Assembly: GCF_001039355.2 (NCBI RefSeq) | Contig: NW_019775525.1 | Span: 187,502-251,501 of the forward strand | Length of the DNA: 64,000 nucleotides | Direction: 5' to 3' | Source: Lingula anatina | Lineage: Eukaryota > Brachiopoda > Lingulata > Lingulida > Lingulidae | Part shown: piece by piece, positions 1-12,900 of the stretch | Layout: each line of letters opens with the position of its first letter | Position numbering within the stretch: position 1 is the first letter of the stretch | Notes under the pieces: generated by a model | The model's database searches: none | Seen by the model: the letters and a program-made list of their open reading frames with translations, nothing else | Told to the model about the DNA's origin: nothing | Position numbers and translations under genes: made by a program

Positions 1-793
1 TAAGGAGAATGAACATATTATTGCTCTTGCCAAATATTTATGGTTAGCCTTCCAAAAAAGGGACTGTGCTGCAACCATTACCAGTTGAGTAAGTAGAGCC
101 ATTTGGGCTCTGCCAAATACGTTTTGTATTTTTCATACAAGGAGTCGTACAATATCACTATTTAACTTAATTCATATTTATTTATATTAGCATTCCTTTT
201 GTACATTTTCATCTATCCATGTAGATGCATACGTTACAATGAATAAAGCATATGTGCATTTCACTGTGACAGCAGAAGACGTTTTATTCTCCATTATATT
301 TAACATGTATTCGATGGCATATTTTGAAGACAAGAGTAAATAACCACAAAATTGATAAGTTGATATAAAAATATATTTATCAGAATAATCATATAATCTG
401 AAAAAAATGATAAGCAAATACGAATGAGAGTCCCTTCTATTTGCCTTGTATATCTAACAAAACGTGGGCTACTCAGAGGCTCCTGATTTAGAAACATAAT
501 CTCTTTTCTCAACACAATATTGACTCAATACTAAATCACCCGAGGATACGAAAGAACCACCCTGATCATGTTTAGTACATGTATAACGATGTGTAATACG
601 CGATGGAGCTGCCCCCTAGCTGTTTTCACAGAGGCATCTCTTGTACATGACACCGGCTGTACGGCAAATAACGCACACAGACATATATTGAAGGTGGCAC
701 GCGTGGCGAGATGACTAGAGAAGATAACAGGATGAATTGTACTTTATCTCAGCGGACAACTAGATACAATGTACATAAATAGAGCTCTGATGC

Positions 794-795
<2 letters not shown>

Positions 796-833
<38 letters not shown>
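796..833. repeat. (TA)n microsatellite
   Basis: Uninterrupted TA dinucleotide run. Confidence 0.95.
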
Positions 834-836
<3 letters not shown>

Positions 837-966
837 TGACGCAAAATACTTCAGTTGAAAACGTTTGGCGTGATTAGTTTTGCATCAAAATAATTCTTTT
901 ACGAGTAATACCCGGCAGATTTTCCATTCCACGCTGACATTTTAAGACATTACCGACCACAACCAA

Positions 967-987
967 ATAATAATAATAATAATAATA
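967..987. repeat. (AAT)n microsatellite
   Basis: Seven AAT units in a row. Confidence 0.9.
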
Positions 988-1711
988 GTAATATACCGGT
1001 AACAAAGGTCATCCAATTTACTTATGTCTTTAGTCACAAATATGACGAGATATGTATGAGTAACTGAGGCGGCATTCTGTAGCGCGGAGTCCCACCCTCT
1101 GATAACGCGGGTCTCTAGCATAGGTCATCAGTATGTAAGATACTACTAGCGACATCTGTGGTCAGAGAGTACTGCAGTTAGACCAGCAGTCTATTGATAC
1201 TGGGTACGGAGACAGCTAGCGTGCAGGCGAGATCACATTAAATATCTAATGTGCCCGTTTTGAAACAAATGCTCATTTATATGGGGCAAAGTAAACATGG
1301 AAATTGGCCCATTCTGTGTCACTTCCACAAGACAGTGGTTTGCGTTACGTGGTACCAATAGCTTTTATATAAACGTAATTTTGTTGTTGTGTAAAATAAA
1401 AAGATGGTCTACTGTATTTATTTATGCAAGGTGTTCCTTATCCTGATGACACCAGCAAGTCATCAATTTTGTAAAACTTTTGAATTTTGAAAAATGAACT
1501 CAGGTCGATTTTGTGCATATTAAGTTTATAAGGCAGCCTGTTCTACAGTATACATGTACATGTGCTGGTATGAATATATGTATGTAGTAAAAAAAAACAC
1601 TTCATGATTTATTTGGTTATGTGTGATTATTATTTGGTTAAACATAACCCAATAAACTCTGAAGATGCAAAGTAGGGCTGAAAGATCTAGGAACAATTTT
1701 TTGGTGTTTCT

Positions 1712-1712
<1 letters not shown>

Positions 1713-1790
<78 letters not shown>
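1713..1790. repeat. compound (TC)n(TA)n microsatellite
   Basis: TC run to about 1758, directly followed by a TA run to about 1790. It produces a spurious open frame of alternating Ile-Tyr and Arg-Glu on the minus strand. Confidence 0.95.
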
Positions 1791-1791
<1 letters not shown>

Positions 1792-1854
1792 TGCCCATGT
1801 AAGGATTTTTTTTTTTATTAATTCAACTAAATATAAGTATACTTGTGATCTCAC

Positions 1855-3104
1855 CTCCATACGGAAGTCTCTTTCCCTTCATTGTGCATTCCGACAGGTG
1901 GTTGGCTGGAAGGACGCACTTCTCATCATCACGGGCGAAGAAATCCTCGGGGGACTTGTGGGCACACGTCAGGGAGTACTTCAGCTTTTCGCTGTCACAC
2001 TGGTAGAATTTGGTGCAGTTTTTGGGATCGGCGTACAAGCCGTCTGGGAAACCCCTGCATGTGAATTGAGCCACTGAAATTAAAAGAGAACGTGTATCTT
2101 TATTTCACGTGTAGTTTATAGACAGGTCCATTACATCTGCAGTCGGCCATGCTGCGCATCAAATGTGGGTAAAACTGCGGCAGATATCAGTGCTTTCTTT
2201 TTTTATTTTTGTAAATTTGTTCATTTATTAACCACTTCCTTTATACTTTGGGGCTGTAGATACCTAGCCCCAGGCGGCCTGGAGAACCAGTAGACTAAAA
2301 TGTTATTTTGATACAGGATGCTCTCCCCCAGGCTCCTCCTATTCTTCTACAACTTAAACCAAGATGCTAGTACGAAATATAACTGACATAAATCACAAAC
2401 ATCACGCTGACGTTACTTAAAACAAATCATATAATTTCAAGTTTAACTAATGCCCTCTTGGATAGATCTGATCATAGGGATAGCGTCTCGATATAATAAC
2501 CACGCCCATCCCATCTCTTCTCATTCTACATGATATACGGTAGGGAACATTTTTGGATCTACGAAAATTAATAGCATTGTTTATATTCAGAAAAAGTAAA
2601 CATGATAAAAATTTCCTGCTGTAAACTTCGTCTACTGAAGTGCGTTTTCCATATAGGGATATGAACGGTTATGATACGTGCCCTGATTCAAAGGTCCCGC
2701 CCGCGCTTTCTACTCGAGTTTTTATTGTTAAACCCCATGCCAAATATAAATGTGATGAGTAAGATATGAAGACATTGAGAGATACACCGGCCTCTTTTAC
2801 AAGACGTGAACTTCACGTAGACAGATGGGAGTGGTCTCATCCGGGCATTTCCAGACAGACATGCCACCTATCCTTGTTAATCATGGATTTCCCGGGATTG
2901 TGTTAGATTTTTTATATCCCAAGAAAACACTAACAAGTTGAATGACTGGAGCAGTTTTCTTTGCACAGCTTTAGTATTTCATGCACACAAGGGATCTGAT
3001 TTTCAACACAAGAATAAAAGTCGTGTAAACATATCCAACTTACCGGTTTCAGCAATGATCACAGTGACCACGAAGGCGGCGAGAGCAAACTTAAGACAAC
3101 CCAT
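1855..3104 (-). CDS. secreted single peritrophin-A (CBM14) domain protein, 3' end not found
   Basis: Two exons are visible. Exon 1 (3104-3044, 61 nt) encodes a typical signal peptide starting MGCLKFALAAFVV and ends at a CCG|GTAAGT donor in phase 1. Exon 2 (2073-1855, 219 nt) follows a TTTCAG acceptor and ends at GGAG|GTGAGA, again phase 1. The mature part begins about residue 23 and holds six cysteines in the spacing of a chitin-binding type-2 (CBM14) domain, with the usual aromatic core (FYQC). The family binds chitin in peritrophic matrices, cuticle, shell matrix or mucus; which applies here cannot be told. A TTTTCAG acceptor at 3114-3120, just 5' of the ATG, suggests a 5' UTR intron. The frame after exon 2 must continue in a further exon that I did not find, so the C-terminus is unknown. 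It has the same build as the first two exons of the larger CBM14 gene at 9265-14083. Confidence 0.8.
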
Positions 3105-4636
3105 CCTTCTTGTCTGAAAATAATGGAAACCAATAAACTTATAATGGTGTACTACTACTACTCAAGTTTACTGTGGAGGGCACGTCCTTCCCCTGTGTAA
3201 TCCACAATCCCTACTGATCTTACTCTGGAAGAAATCCCCGTACTGGTCCTGAATGATAGACACGTATTTAAATATATACATATACATATAGGTATTTCAT
3301 TAATTATACCTAGCCGGGGGATTCCAACACAGCAGTAGATTGTTAATACCTGATCAAGTCGACAATTAACTTTTTGTTAAACCAGATGCGACCCTATCTA
3401 TTAGGAGTCGGGGGTTAAACAAAGTGGGCACTTTTTTAACTGTCGTATTTCAAGTGCGCCGAGTCGTTAACAGCGTCTTTATGGGCAGCGGCACGAGATG
3501 TGGATCTGTGCAAGACAATGGGAAAGTCTCTCCCCTCACAAGGACTATATGAAGTGGCACGTGGATTCTTAATGTTATCATGATGTTGATCAAGTTAAGT
3601 ACGCCACAGTACACCGTCAATATGCCAGTGAAGGTAATCTCAGGTAGAACTCTGATAGTTGTCTATTATTTGGCATACAGTGAGTACGCATAAATGAACA
3701 TTTGACAATTCTCTGTATTATCAACCTCGGAGTTGGAGTATTTATGTTATCAAGGTAGATAACAAGACGAATTGTTCTTTTATGAAACTTAGCGTTCGAC
3801 AAGAGGCAAAGACGGGTCTCCGGGGTGAACGCTGTCCGTTAAAGCTAGTTAAAATTTACTATGATCATAGGGTTTACATTTTAAGCCGGGTGCTCGTGTA
3901 AGTTCGCAGGGTCAAATTTTTAAACTTTATAATGAGAACTATCATCTTTAAAATTCATTTGTGAATGCGACTTGGTCTTATGTTTTTAGATTAGTTCACT
4001 CTCCTAACAATCAATGAAATCTTCCGACGTGTTTTAAAATATGACTATTTCGACATTTTATTGAATGTTACATTTGGGAATAAAATAAGAAATGTATTTA
4101 GCAATGACCATAAATCAGATCTCTATTTCGAGACTGCCGGGTAGCACGTAGCTCAGAAATAAAATGTCCGAGCATCTTGAAGTCGGGGCCGAGCAGGCCG
4201 TCCGTTTGAAGTTGCTATGTTGTTCCTTGTCCTGCTGTTCACTGGAATTGTCACCATATTTTACCAGTGAAGTTTCAGGGTTAAACGTCACATATTTGGA
4301 ACGCCGTGCCAGCGTTTTGTCCTCTGTGACATCACGACAGGACACAGGTATGGTGTACAAGTAAAAAAAATACTCTAGTGTATATGAGGATATTGGACGG
4401 CGCGGAGGCTACAAATATATACATGTATTAACATGGGGTTACAATGATCGGTAGATCAAAGATATTTCTACTAAGGCAAACTAATTTCTTGCAACTCTCG
4501 GGCTTTAGGTAAATGCCCTGACCTATGTATATAGAATTACGATAATTATAATTCGAAAAAAACCCCTATTTTTCGGTGCTTTCGGGCAGGGTATACTTTG
4601 GTAATAACGGGAATTACTGACATTTCCAGGTAAAAA

Positions 4637-4707
<71 letters not shown>

Positions 4708-7698
4708 GCTCGCTGTATACTTTTTACAAGATATCATACAAATGAATATATAGGAGACTATGGGTAAATGGCACGAAGATGACGGGATCGCTTCATTTCA
4801 TTCACACGTGTCTGCATTGTTGTCTTATCTCACCTCATGTCACTTATCTCAGTGGATGCAGACAAGACCCTGGTCTCTACAGGGATTCCACAAGGTTTAT
4901 CTTAATGATAAGTCAGTCCCCACAGAGGGAAGACATTGCACACTCCAGTTGGGGGACATGCGCCAACTCCTGGAATACAATGGTTTCTCCTTCAGTCTCC
5001 CCTTGTACCCGCATCCCTGCTACAGATTGTGTTGTTGTAACTCCTGCTAATAGTCACCATGTGGATTTAAAATTTGATAGAAAAAGAAACTTTCTTGTAG
5101 AACAATGGCCGGTTCAATAAACAATTTTTTTGTTCAAAAGATACTCTTTAATAACTTGAGGTCGGTTTTGACATAAAATTAATCAGTAATCATACGCCCA
5201 AAGAAAAAGGACAAATTTGAAAATAATTTCATTGGATTTCAGTTTTGATTGTCGAAATTTTTTCATTAAAGATCCACAAATTTGATTTACCTGTTGACTG
5301 TTTTGTCTGTTCACTTTGAGAAAGGGCAAGTGTTTTGAAAAATTAATTTTAGTTAAATATAAAGAATGCATAAATATAAAGAATGAGATAAAGCAGTCAG
5401 TCCTCTTTCGATCAAGTGTGAACCGTGATTCCGACTGATTTGTAGAGAATTTGGCGACAGAGACACCGAATGCTGAGTGTCCATCATTTCTCCAGTCTCC
5501 GTGTCCGACTTGATAAATGTCCTGTCATTTCAGATGGATTAATTATCTTCTATAATATAATACGCTTTAACAAAAGTTCATTGTCCGTACTTCCTCAGTA
5601 ATTCTCGCTTATCATTATACATTAAAATTCATTCAAAAACAGTACCAGAGAGCCAATTCATAAAATAAGTCTATATATTAATTGGAAAAAATTCCTAATA
5701 GACCAAAATTTCTGTAAACTTTGACACTAGGTAAATAATACTGCATCCAATTAAAGATGGCATTGTGCCTGTTTTATAATAATATTAATAATAAAACACA
5801 TGCCACACGAATCAAAATACATCTGTTAGTCTTACTTTATTAAAACAGACTACAAAGACTTTATGATGAACTGAATTAGACCGAATGTTTGGTCTTAAAA
5901 TTATGTCCAATTTTATGTTTTAAATTGGTATATGAAAGTGACCCGTTGTTTTAGACTTGTCTTCAGTAGTGGACCTGCTGGATCGGAGCGTTCATTAATT
6001 CTTCTCGCCAGTGCAATGTGTCAGTTAATTAATCGTACGCTGGGGATATCTGCATTTGTTTTCCAGCAGACAAGAAGTGGACCTGAATTCACTCAAGGGT
6101 ATCACACAAGTTCGTAGCAGTGAAGACCTGGTGCAGATATCATGTTGTCAGTGGCTTCTCCAGAGAAAACCTCTGCGACACCACACACCTCGGTGTGCAT
6201 GGAATTATTGGATATGTTTTACTGTGCTTTTTTGGGGTGGGAACTATACAGAAACATGACCGGAACACAGTTGGCTTCTCAGCTGTAAATCCCGACCTAG
6301 CTTAACCCTTACCTGTATGTATCTAATGGAGGGGCGGAATTTCTTAACACCGCGGCCACCTGCGAGAGTCCTTTTCAGGGAGTATCGAGGTCACGGGGTC
6401 AAGGCCATGGGGTCGAGGTCACAGGGTCAAGGTTACAGGATGTGGATAAAAATCACAGGGGAGTCTCCCATATCTAAAGCGCATAAGAAGCCTGTACGTT
6501 CAAAGTTAGATATGCAGATACGGCGGAGGAGCTACATATTATCCCGAGCCAGTAGCACCTACGCGATCAGATATAACACCTGAATATTAATGGCTACGCC
6601 ATTTGCACGCGTCTGATTTAATCTCCTCATGACTAGTTGACTCGACGACTTGACTCGACAGAAAACGTTCGCTTCTTATGCTTATACGTTTGTTGTTTTG
6701 AACAAAGGGTATCTGTTTCACGGTTATACTTAAACTTGTTCTACGCAGATGAGTAATGCGTAAAAATTGTTGTTTATCATCAACCACACGGGCCTTTGCA
6801 TTCTAATAAAACGTGTAAGGATTTATAAATGCAAAAAAAAAATAATAATAATAAAAAAATAAATAAAGACAAAATGTCTGATAAATGCGTTGGTCATTAA
6901 AGTCGCCCGGTACAAGGTACTTCACAGTGCTCCTCAACTACTGAGATGATTGTGCACTTTTTACACTTTCATGTAGCGACGTTAACACCGGTCTCACGAT
7001 GAAGGCCAGTGAAAGTTTTTACCAGGTCGGTAACATTCTGTGCATTTTGTTCTGTCACTGGCCACTAGTTCTACTTGTCGTCAGAACATTCTACACCACC
7101 AGGATCGAGAAGCGCCAGGAAGACAAAAAAAAAAAAAAAAACAGCTTTTTTTGGTGCAGACTGACAAAACAACCACTGTCTATATTGTGCATGTAAAAGA
7201 TGCGGTTAGATTAAATACGTGCTCCACATTTTATATGGTGTATGTTGACGGTAGAATTTGTATCCACATTGGTGACATATGTGTATAATATGACACACGT
7301 TGATGATGCGATTAAAAAGTTGTACCTCTCAGGCTGCTTTGAAATATTCGGCATTTTTAAATATTTTCCTCACATCATATCATATTCCTTAAATCATATT
7401 ACTAAAGCTACTTGTGTTTTTGCATTTCCTGTTAGAAAAATCAAAACAAGACGATAAAGAAAATGCTTATTATTCCAATACCTGCTGTTATTTCTACGAC
7501 ATATAAGTGTAAAGTTGTACCTTACAGCGTTCGACTGGGCGTTTACCCGTCGCTCTAAAGTCTCGCGGTGAAACCGCAAAAATTTTCTTAATCTGATCTT
7601 CAAGAAACTTAACCCACTACTTTTTGCAGTATACTTCCAGTACCATTATGTCATCTTTAGTAAATCTGTGTTGTTAAAAAGAGTAAAATCACGCTCAC
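3105..7698. other. intron or intergenic region, no gene recognised
   Basis: Probably the 5' UTR intron of the single-domain CBM14 gene. Open frames near 4115-4364, 4760-5120 and 5932-6583 overlap each other on several frames and show no domain or convincing splice sites. A (TA)n run lies at 4645-4703. Around 6385-6440 there is a short cluster of GGTCA(A/C)-type repeats resembling those in the large foldback element at 27-31 kb. Confidence 0.45.
4645..4703. repeat. (AT)n microsatellite
   Basis: Uninterrupted AT dinucleotide run after a poly-A stretch. Confidence 0.95.
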
Positions 7699-7760
7699 CT
7701 GTGTGCCACAAGATTAGCCACGGAGGAACGGGCGCTGACTGAGCTTCGAGAGGTTTGCAG
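7699..7760 (-). other. candidate non-coding first exon of the single-domain CBM14 gene
   Basis: On the minus strand a good donor (CACAG|GTGAGCGT) lies at 7699/7698, preceded by relatively G/C-rich sequence with no long frame. Its position 4.6 kb upstream of the coding exon with a 5' acceptor fits a 5' UTR exon. The upstream limit is arbitrary, and only RNA data could confirm it. Confidence 0.3.
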
Positions 7761-7987
7761 ACAAGTTATGGAACGCTCAACTTGGGCTTAATTCACGGGA
7801 GCATGCGAGGCGGTGATGGTTGCCCAGATAGAGACAATAGACAAGAGAGGAAGAAGAGACATTAAGTAGACTGCTACACGGCCCGTGACACCGTGACTTG
7901 AACATTCCTCTCTTACGACTGCCGAGCTCCACGTGCTCCGCGTGCTACTAGTACACAGGAACAGATATCTCGGGACAGTTACATAAA

Positions 7988-8088
7988 CCCAGCAAACACA
8001 GAATGTTTTATAACGTTATCATAACGTTACCACAATGTTTTTTTTTAATGTTAAGGTAACGTTATAATAACGTTTGGCGTTTGCTGGG
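7988..8088. mobile_element. palindromic MITE-like element with CCCAGCAAAC ends
   Basis: About 101 bp that folds on itself. The left end CCCAGCAAAC is the reverse complement of the right end GTTTGCTGGG. Inside, AACGTTA-type motifs recur on both arms around a T-run. No coding capacity and no clear target-site duplication. Confidence 0.7.
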
Positions 8089-8388
8089 AAGGGGCTTTAG
8101 AGTGAAAGTTAATCATAAGTTAAAGACCAGTCTTGGAGTAACTCATACTAAAGATAAATCAGAAACAATCCACTTAAATGTTTGCTTTTTTTGTGTTCTT
8201 TTGATGCAGACCCATTTAACAGAATGTTGTACCGGTCCAGGTTTTACTTGAGAGGACACACATTTCCATACTTGTCCTATGTAATCTGAAGAAACTGGGG
8301 GTCCGTGTCACAGAATCCAACCTCCTCCTATAGAGTCATACATGTTAGAGTTGGCGTGACCAAAGTGGGCCACACTTATCTGACATCA

Positions 8389-8390
<2 letters not shown>

Positions 8391-8437
<47 letters not shown>
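8391..8437. repeat. (AT)n microsatellite
   Basis: Uninterrupted AT dinucleotide run. Confidence 0.95.
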
Positions 8438-8442
<5 letters not shown>

Positions 8443-8606
8443 GCAAACAGTACTCAAAAAGCTATGAAATGTGACTTAAATACAAAAAGACCGTTATTAA
8501 CGTGTAGACATCATTATATACTTGAAGATTTTTTGCCATTCTTTGACTTGTAGATAGGCGTGACCAGTACACTAAATAAACTCAATGTGTATTCAAGCTT
8601 TTCAAA

Positions 8607-8612
8607 TTTATT
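8607..8612 (-). terminator. candidate polyadenylation signal (AATAAA) of the three-domain CBM14 gene
   Basis: Minus-strand AATAAA about 650 bp downstream of the stop codon at 9265. It is the first canonical hexamer I noticed in the 3' UTR direction. Confidence 0.4.
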
Positions 8613-9264
8613 TACAGCTGAACATCGTTAATCAGGAACAACAAATCAGAAACTCACAGCTGTAGTAGATGAGCCAGGGGAAAACAATCATTTCCCCTTT
8701 AATTCGTAGAATATTTTAGTTGCGACCGTGCACTGGTGCTAATGCGTTAGGAGTGTTTGGGACAAAACGTTTCAAACACAACGGTTACTGGGGAAAATAT
8801 ACAGAAACCTAAAACGAAGGAAGTACAATGAATACGAATGGAATAAATAAATATACAGAACGCAACATAAGAAGTATTTCTCCGAAGAACCACATCATAT
8901 TGTTGCATAGTCTTTTTTCACATGTGGATTATAAACTTTTTTTGTCTATTAATATCTCTTAGAAGCTTCGTCATAACACAATCTCTTAGATCTTGAATAA
9001 GGTAAATGTATTTCAAAAGGTATTTCTCAATATTTTGATAACATAATGTAGGTTCGAGTAGTGGCTGTCACGTAGACAGCTACCTTGTTAAGACTGCATA
9101 CAAGTAAACATCACCACAGCCATCGTCTTCTACTTTACAACTGGTGATGCAAACTTCAAAGCGAGAATACAAGTGATTTATAGAAATAGTGGATCAGTTT
9201 TTTTTTAGTTCCCACTTGTCTCGATATCCGGGTTCAACTCCTGGTAAAGGTACTAAACCCCCCT

Positions 9265-9925
9265 CTAGGAATGCCATAGGAACAGGCTGAAAACCAGTGA
9301 AAAGATGAAGATATTAAGGCTGAGATAGCGCCCCGCTGTGGCCGTGCCTCTAGCATTTAAGATGTTGACCTGAAACTTTGTCGTCAGCTTCACCTCGGCG
9401 CCTGTAGAATTCTCCCCAGTTATCACAAGTGTGATTTCTTTGTCTTGGTCCGGTATCACTGTGGAAGTATTCCCCGGCGACTCAGTGCTGACAGGGGTGG
9501 TGATGTTTGAGGTTTCTGTGTCACTATCTGATGTGGCGGAAGAGGTCACCTCTAAGGTCAAGGTCGTTGGTTCTGCTGTTGTTGGTTCTGTCGTAGTGGC
9601 GACCGTGGTTGGTTCTGTTGTGGATGAAATTAAAATAAGAGATATTCAGAGACTTTGTATAATAATGTCTATATTGCTTAACATCAGAGGTATTAAAATA
9701 TGAACACAGCGTTATTTAAACGAACGGTTAAATCCATATGTTTACGTGTACATTGTCTACATTGCATATCATCATCCTACAGAGAGATCTAGTGCATTAC
9801 CAAGTAAACAAGGTCGAAAGTTAAACCATTTTTATATATACCGCACAGAAAATAACTGTGATATCTCCAGTTATGGTGTAAACTGCCTAAATTACGAGAG
9901 AATTACAAAAAGAAGTGCAATATTG

Positions 9926-9959
<34 letters not shown>

Positions 9960-12900
9960 TATACGTAAGTGTATACTAAGTATACGAAAAACTTAATTCC
10001 AAGTCAATAAAACTAGACACAATCTAACAGCTCTTGAAAACCTTCATGCTGACGTGATTGTGCGGTATGATATTTAGTTCTGTCTCTCAGAGACGCCTTA
10101 ACGCCCCATGTGTCACAGTCCGAAAGCGCTGCTTCATTGACGCCAGCTTATTAATGGGTATTATTAGGGCGTCAGTTTATCGTAAAATTAGAAACGCTCG
10201 CTTTAATTTCCAGACAGGTAAAATGTATTGTTCTGTGAATTAGTTTCTTTTTTTAATCTCAAAATCTTCATTTATTCAACAACATGCATTGTTTAATTTT
10301 GTTTCTTTGTTCCACTATATTGTGCTAGCACAAGTACTTGTAACTGCACGTAGCCTACGTGCTTATGTCTTACGCTTAAAATGGTTGCATTTTATAAGCT
10401 ATTGTATTCTTTTAATGTCTTTGTTTTATAACACCGCAATACATCGACGTTTTTGGACCGATTCACATACAGAAACGCAGGAAATAGGCCTGTGAGTACA
10501 GCGGGTACGTTTAGTTTAAAAAATTGACAGAAGTGCTGCCTTCTGCAGCGAATGTCACATTGGCTATCCATTGCATTCTTACGTTTTGAAAATCTCAATT
10601 AACAGCATCTCACTGACAATTTGGTATAATGTTATCAAATTATTTTCTTAAATTTTAATGAAACGGATGTCTTTAAAATTTATACGCCGGATAATTCCAT
10701 CCGAGCTAATTCCAGCAACAAAATCATTCTAAAGATGTTTCCGAAAGCCGTGTTAAATAGATTAAAAAGGCATGCTTTGCAGATACTTCCAACCATAACC
10801 GTTTAATCTCATATGTCAAAGAGGCATTATTATATTATATTATATTATATTATATTATATTATATTATATTATATTATATTATCATAAAATACTGTGCGT
10901 GAATTTAACTCCACACTAGCGCTCCTATGACTAAAAATAGGCCAACCATCGTGGCAAAAATTGTTTCCATAGAAGCTTCAGTGCGGAGACCCGCCCCACT
11001 CTTTTTCCTATTACCTTGAGTTGTTGTTGTCGTTGGTGTTGTTGTCGTCGTTGGTGTTGTTGTTGTTGTTGTCGTCGTTGGTGTTGTTGTCGTCGTCGTT
11101 GTCGTTGTTGTCGTTGTTGTTGTAGTTGGCCATATAAACGTCCCTTTGTCGCACGTGTCCACCTTCACATCCCACTGGCAGACGCCGGTCTTATTGTTAT
11201 ACATCAACAATGGCGGGCATTGGTATCGAACCCAAGCCAAATTGTTGCAAACATAGAAGCCGCTGCAGTCTTCAGTGTCCACAGTCTTTAAGCCTTCTTT
11301 AAAGCAAGGTTTTCCCGTGGTGGTCGGAGCACGCGTGGTAGTGATTCTTTTTGTTGTTCTTCGCCAGGGATTCCACTCTGTAGGCTTCGGCGTGGTTGCT
11401 GTACAAAGAATGGAAGGTGCTACTATTAGCGTAAAAATAACAATGTGTGGCATTTAAAAGATTGGGTTATCCAATAATCTAATTTCAAAACCAATATAAT
11501 TTATTTTCACATAGTGCTAATAAATTTCCGCAGACACCCAGTTCGCACAGAATTGTGACACTGCAACTGGGCCCGTATCTCGAAAGCATCGCGTATTGCG
11601 AATATCGATATCACATAGAGGCTACAATGTATTATATGGGGCGAGTATGGGAGAGTTATGGAATCGAGACGCTTGCGCACGGTCGCAATGCGCGATGCTT
11701 TCGAGATACGGGGCCCTGGGCACGTCTGTGTCTGCAGGTCTTGGGACTGGATATATATCACTGCGGCTGCACTGTGTTCAATTACTAGTAACCTCTAGAA
11801 TTTAGAATATATTGCCGTCAATTTGGATAAGTTTCCAGCTGATATCAGTTTTTTAAGCAGACTTATAGAACACCAACTGGGATTTAAAAAAGATATGTCT
11901 ACGTCTTTACAGATAATACAATGCTATTGTTCATAACGTAAAACCAAACCATCGGAGTGGCACAAAACTCCTGAAATAAAACGGACATTCAGATAGCGGA
12001 ATAGTTACATTTAAGTGCAATGTATCTAAATTGGACCTGTTCTAATAAGAAAATGTATGGAAATTAAACTAGTTCTGTTCACTAACTTGGAGGTTGTGTT
12101 GGAGTGAATCGGGTACCATCTTCAAGGCAGTCTTTGAAGTGGCCTCGCCAGCGACAAGATCCCATGGTCTCGTTGAAGAAGAACTGTTCCGGGCACTGCA
12201 GAGTGTTCCCCTCCACGTCCGCGCGGCTACAGAAGTTGTACAGGGAGCAGTTCTTGCTTACAGCAAACATGCCAGCTCTCGGACAGATGAAAGGTCCTTC
12301 GGGCGCCATGCCAGCACGGTATCCTGCAAAATAGGTGCAGTGGTAAAATAATAATTTTAATTATAATTTATTTCAGCTTGTGTTACATTTTAACATTTTG
12401 GCCGTCTACACTACTTCTTAAGCTATTGTTTGTTGGCATGGTATAGGGAATGACACGCAGGTCTGGTATTGGTAAACCAGTGCCCGGAGGGAATAAATGT
12501 ATCGCTAATTTCACATGATCTTGTATGTCGCCAAACTTTTTAAAGCTATATATTAAACTGAACAAAGTTGGCTTTGTTCAGAATATTTTTAAATCACTCA
12601 TTCTAACTGATAAGAAATACAAGAAATATGTATGACGTGAAATGATCTGAGAACGCAGTCTAATTCTATTGACATTGACGACACAGTGCCGTGTGGTATA
12701 CAAACCCACCATGAATGGTACACGACCCGTCCTCTATGAGCCTGGTAGCCGAGACACAACCCACATTATCCTGAGAGAAGAAGTACCCTAGTGAGCAGGA
12801 GTACGTCCCCGATAGCTGCCCGTAGCGACACTCGTAGTATTTGATACAGCTGACGTCGTCTTTGTAGAAGTAGTCCCTCTTCCCGGAACAGTCGAACACG

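Larger units (their letters stand above)
1..1854. other. non-coding stretch left of the CBM14 gene
   Basis: No convincing exon is seen on either strand. Small open frames occur but have no recognisable domain or splice context. The 3' exon(s) of the minus-strand peritrophin gene should lie here or beyond the window edge, but I could not identify them. The stretch contains (TA)n, (AAT)n and (TC)n/(TA)n simple repeats. Confidence 0.5.

Noticed and set aside
1526-1798. Minus-strand frame of Ile-Tyr and Arg-Glu repeats
   Set aside because: A translation of the (TC)n(TA)n microsatellite.
4115-4364. Overlapping 81-codon (minus) and 66-codon (plus) frames
   Set aside because: Somewhat exon-like composition but no domain, no clear acceptor or donor, and no partner exon. 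It could be a UTR or unknown exon; not supportable.
5932-6583. Cluster of plus-strand frames of 60-90 codons
   Set aside because: They overlap in several frames and have no recognisable protein features. The 3' part overlaps GGTCA repeats, so it is probably repeat-derived.
11016-11291. Plus-strand Cys/Arg-rich frame
   Set aside because: It is the antisense of the Thr-codon repeat of the CBM14 stalk.
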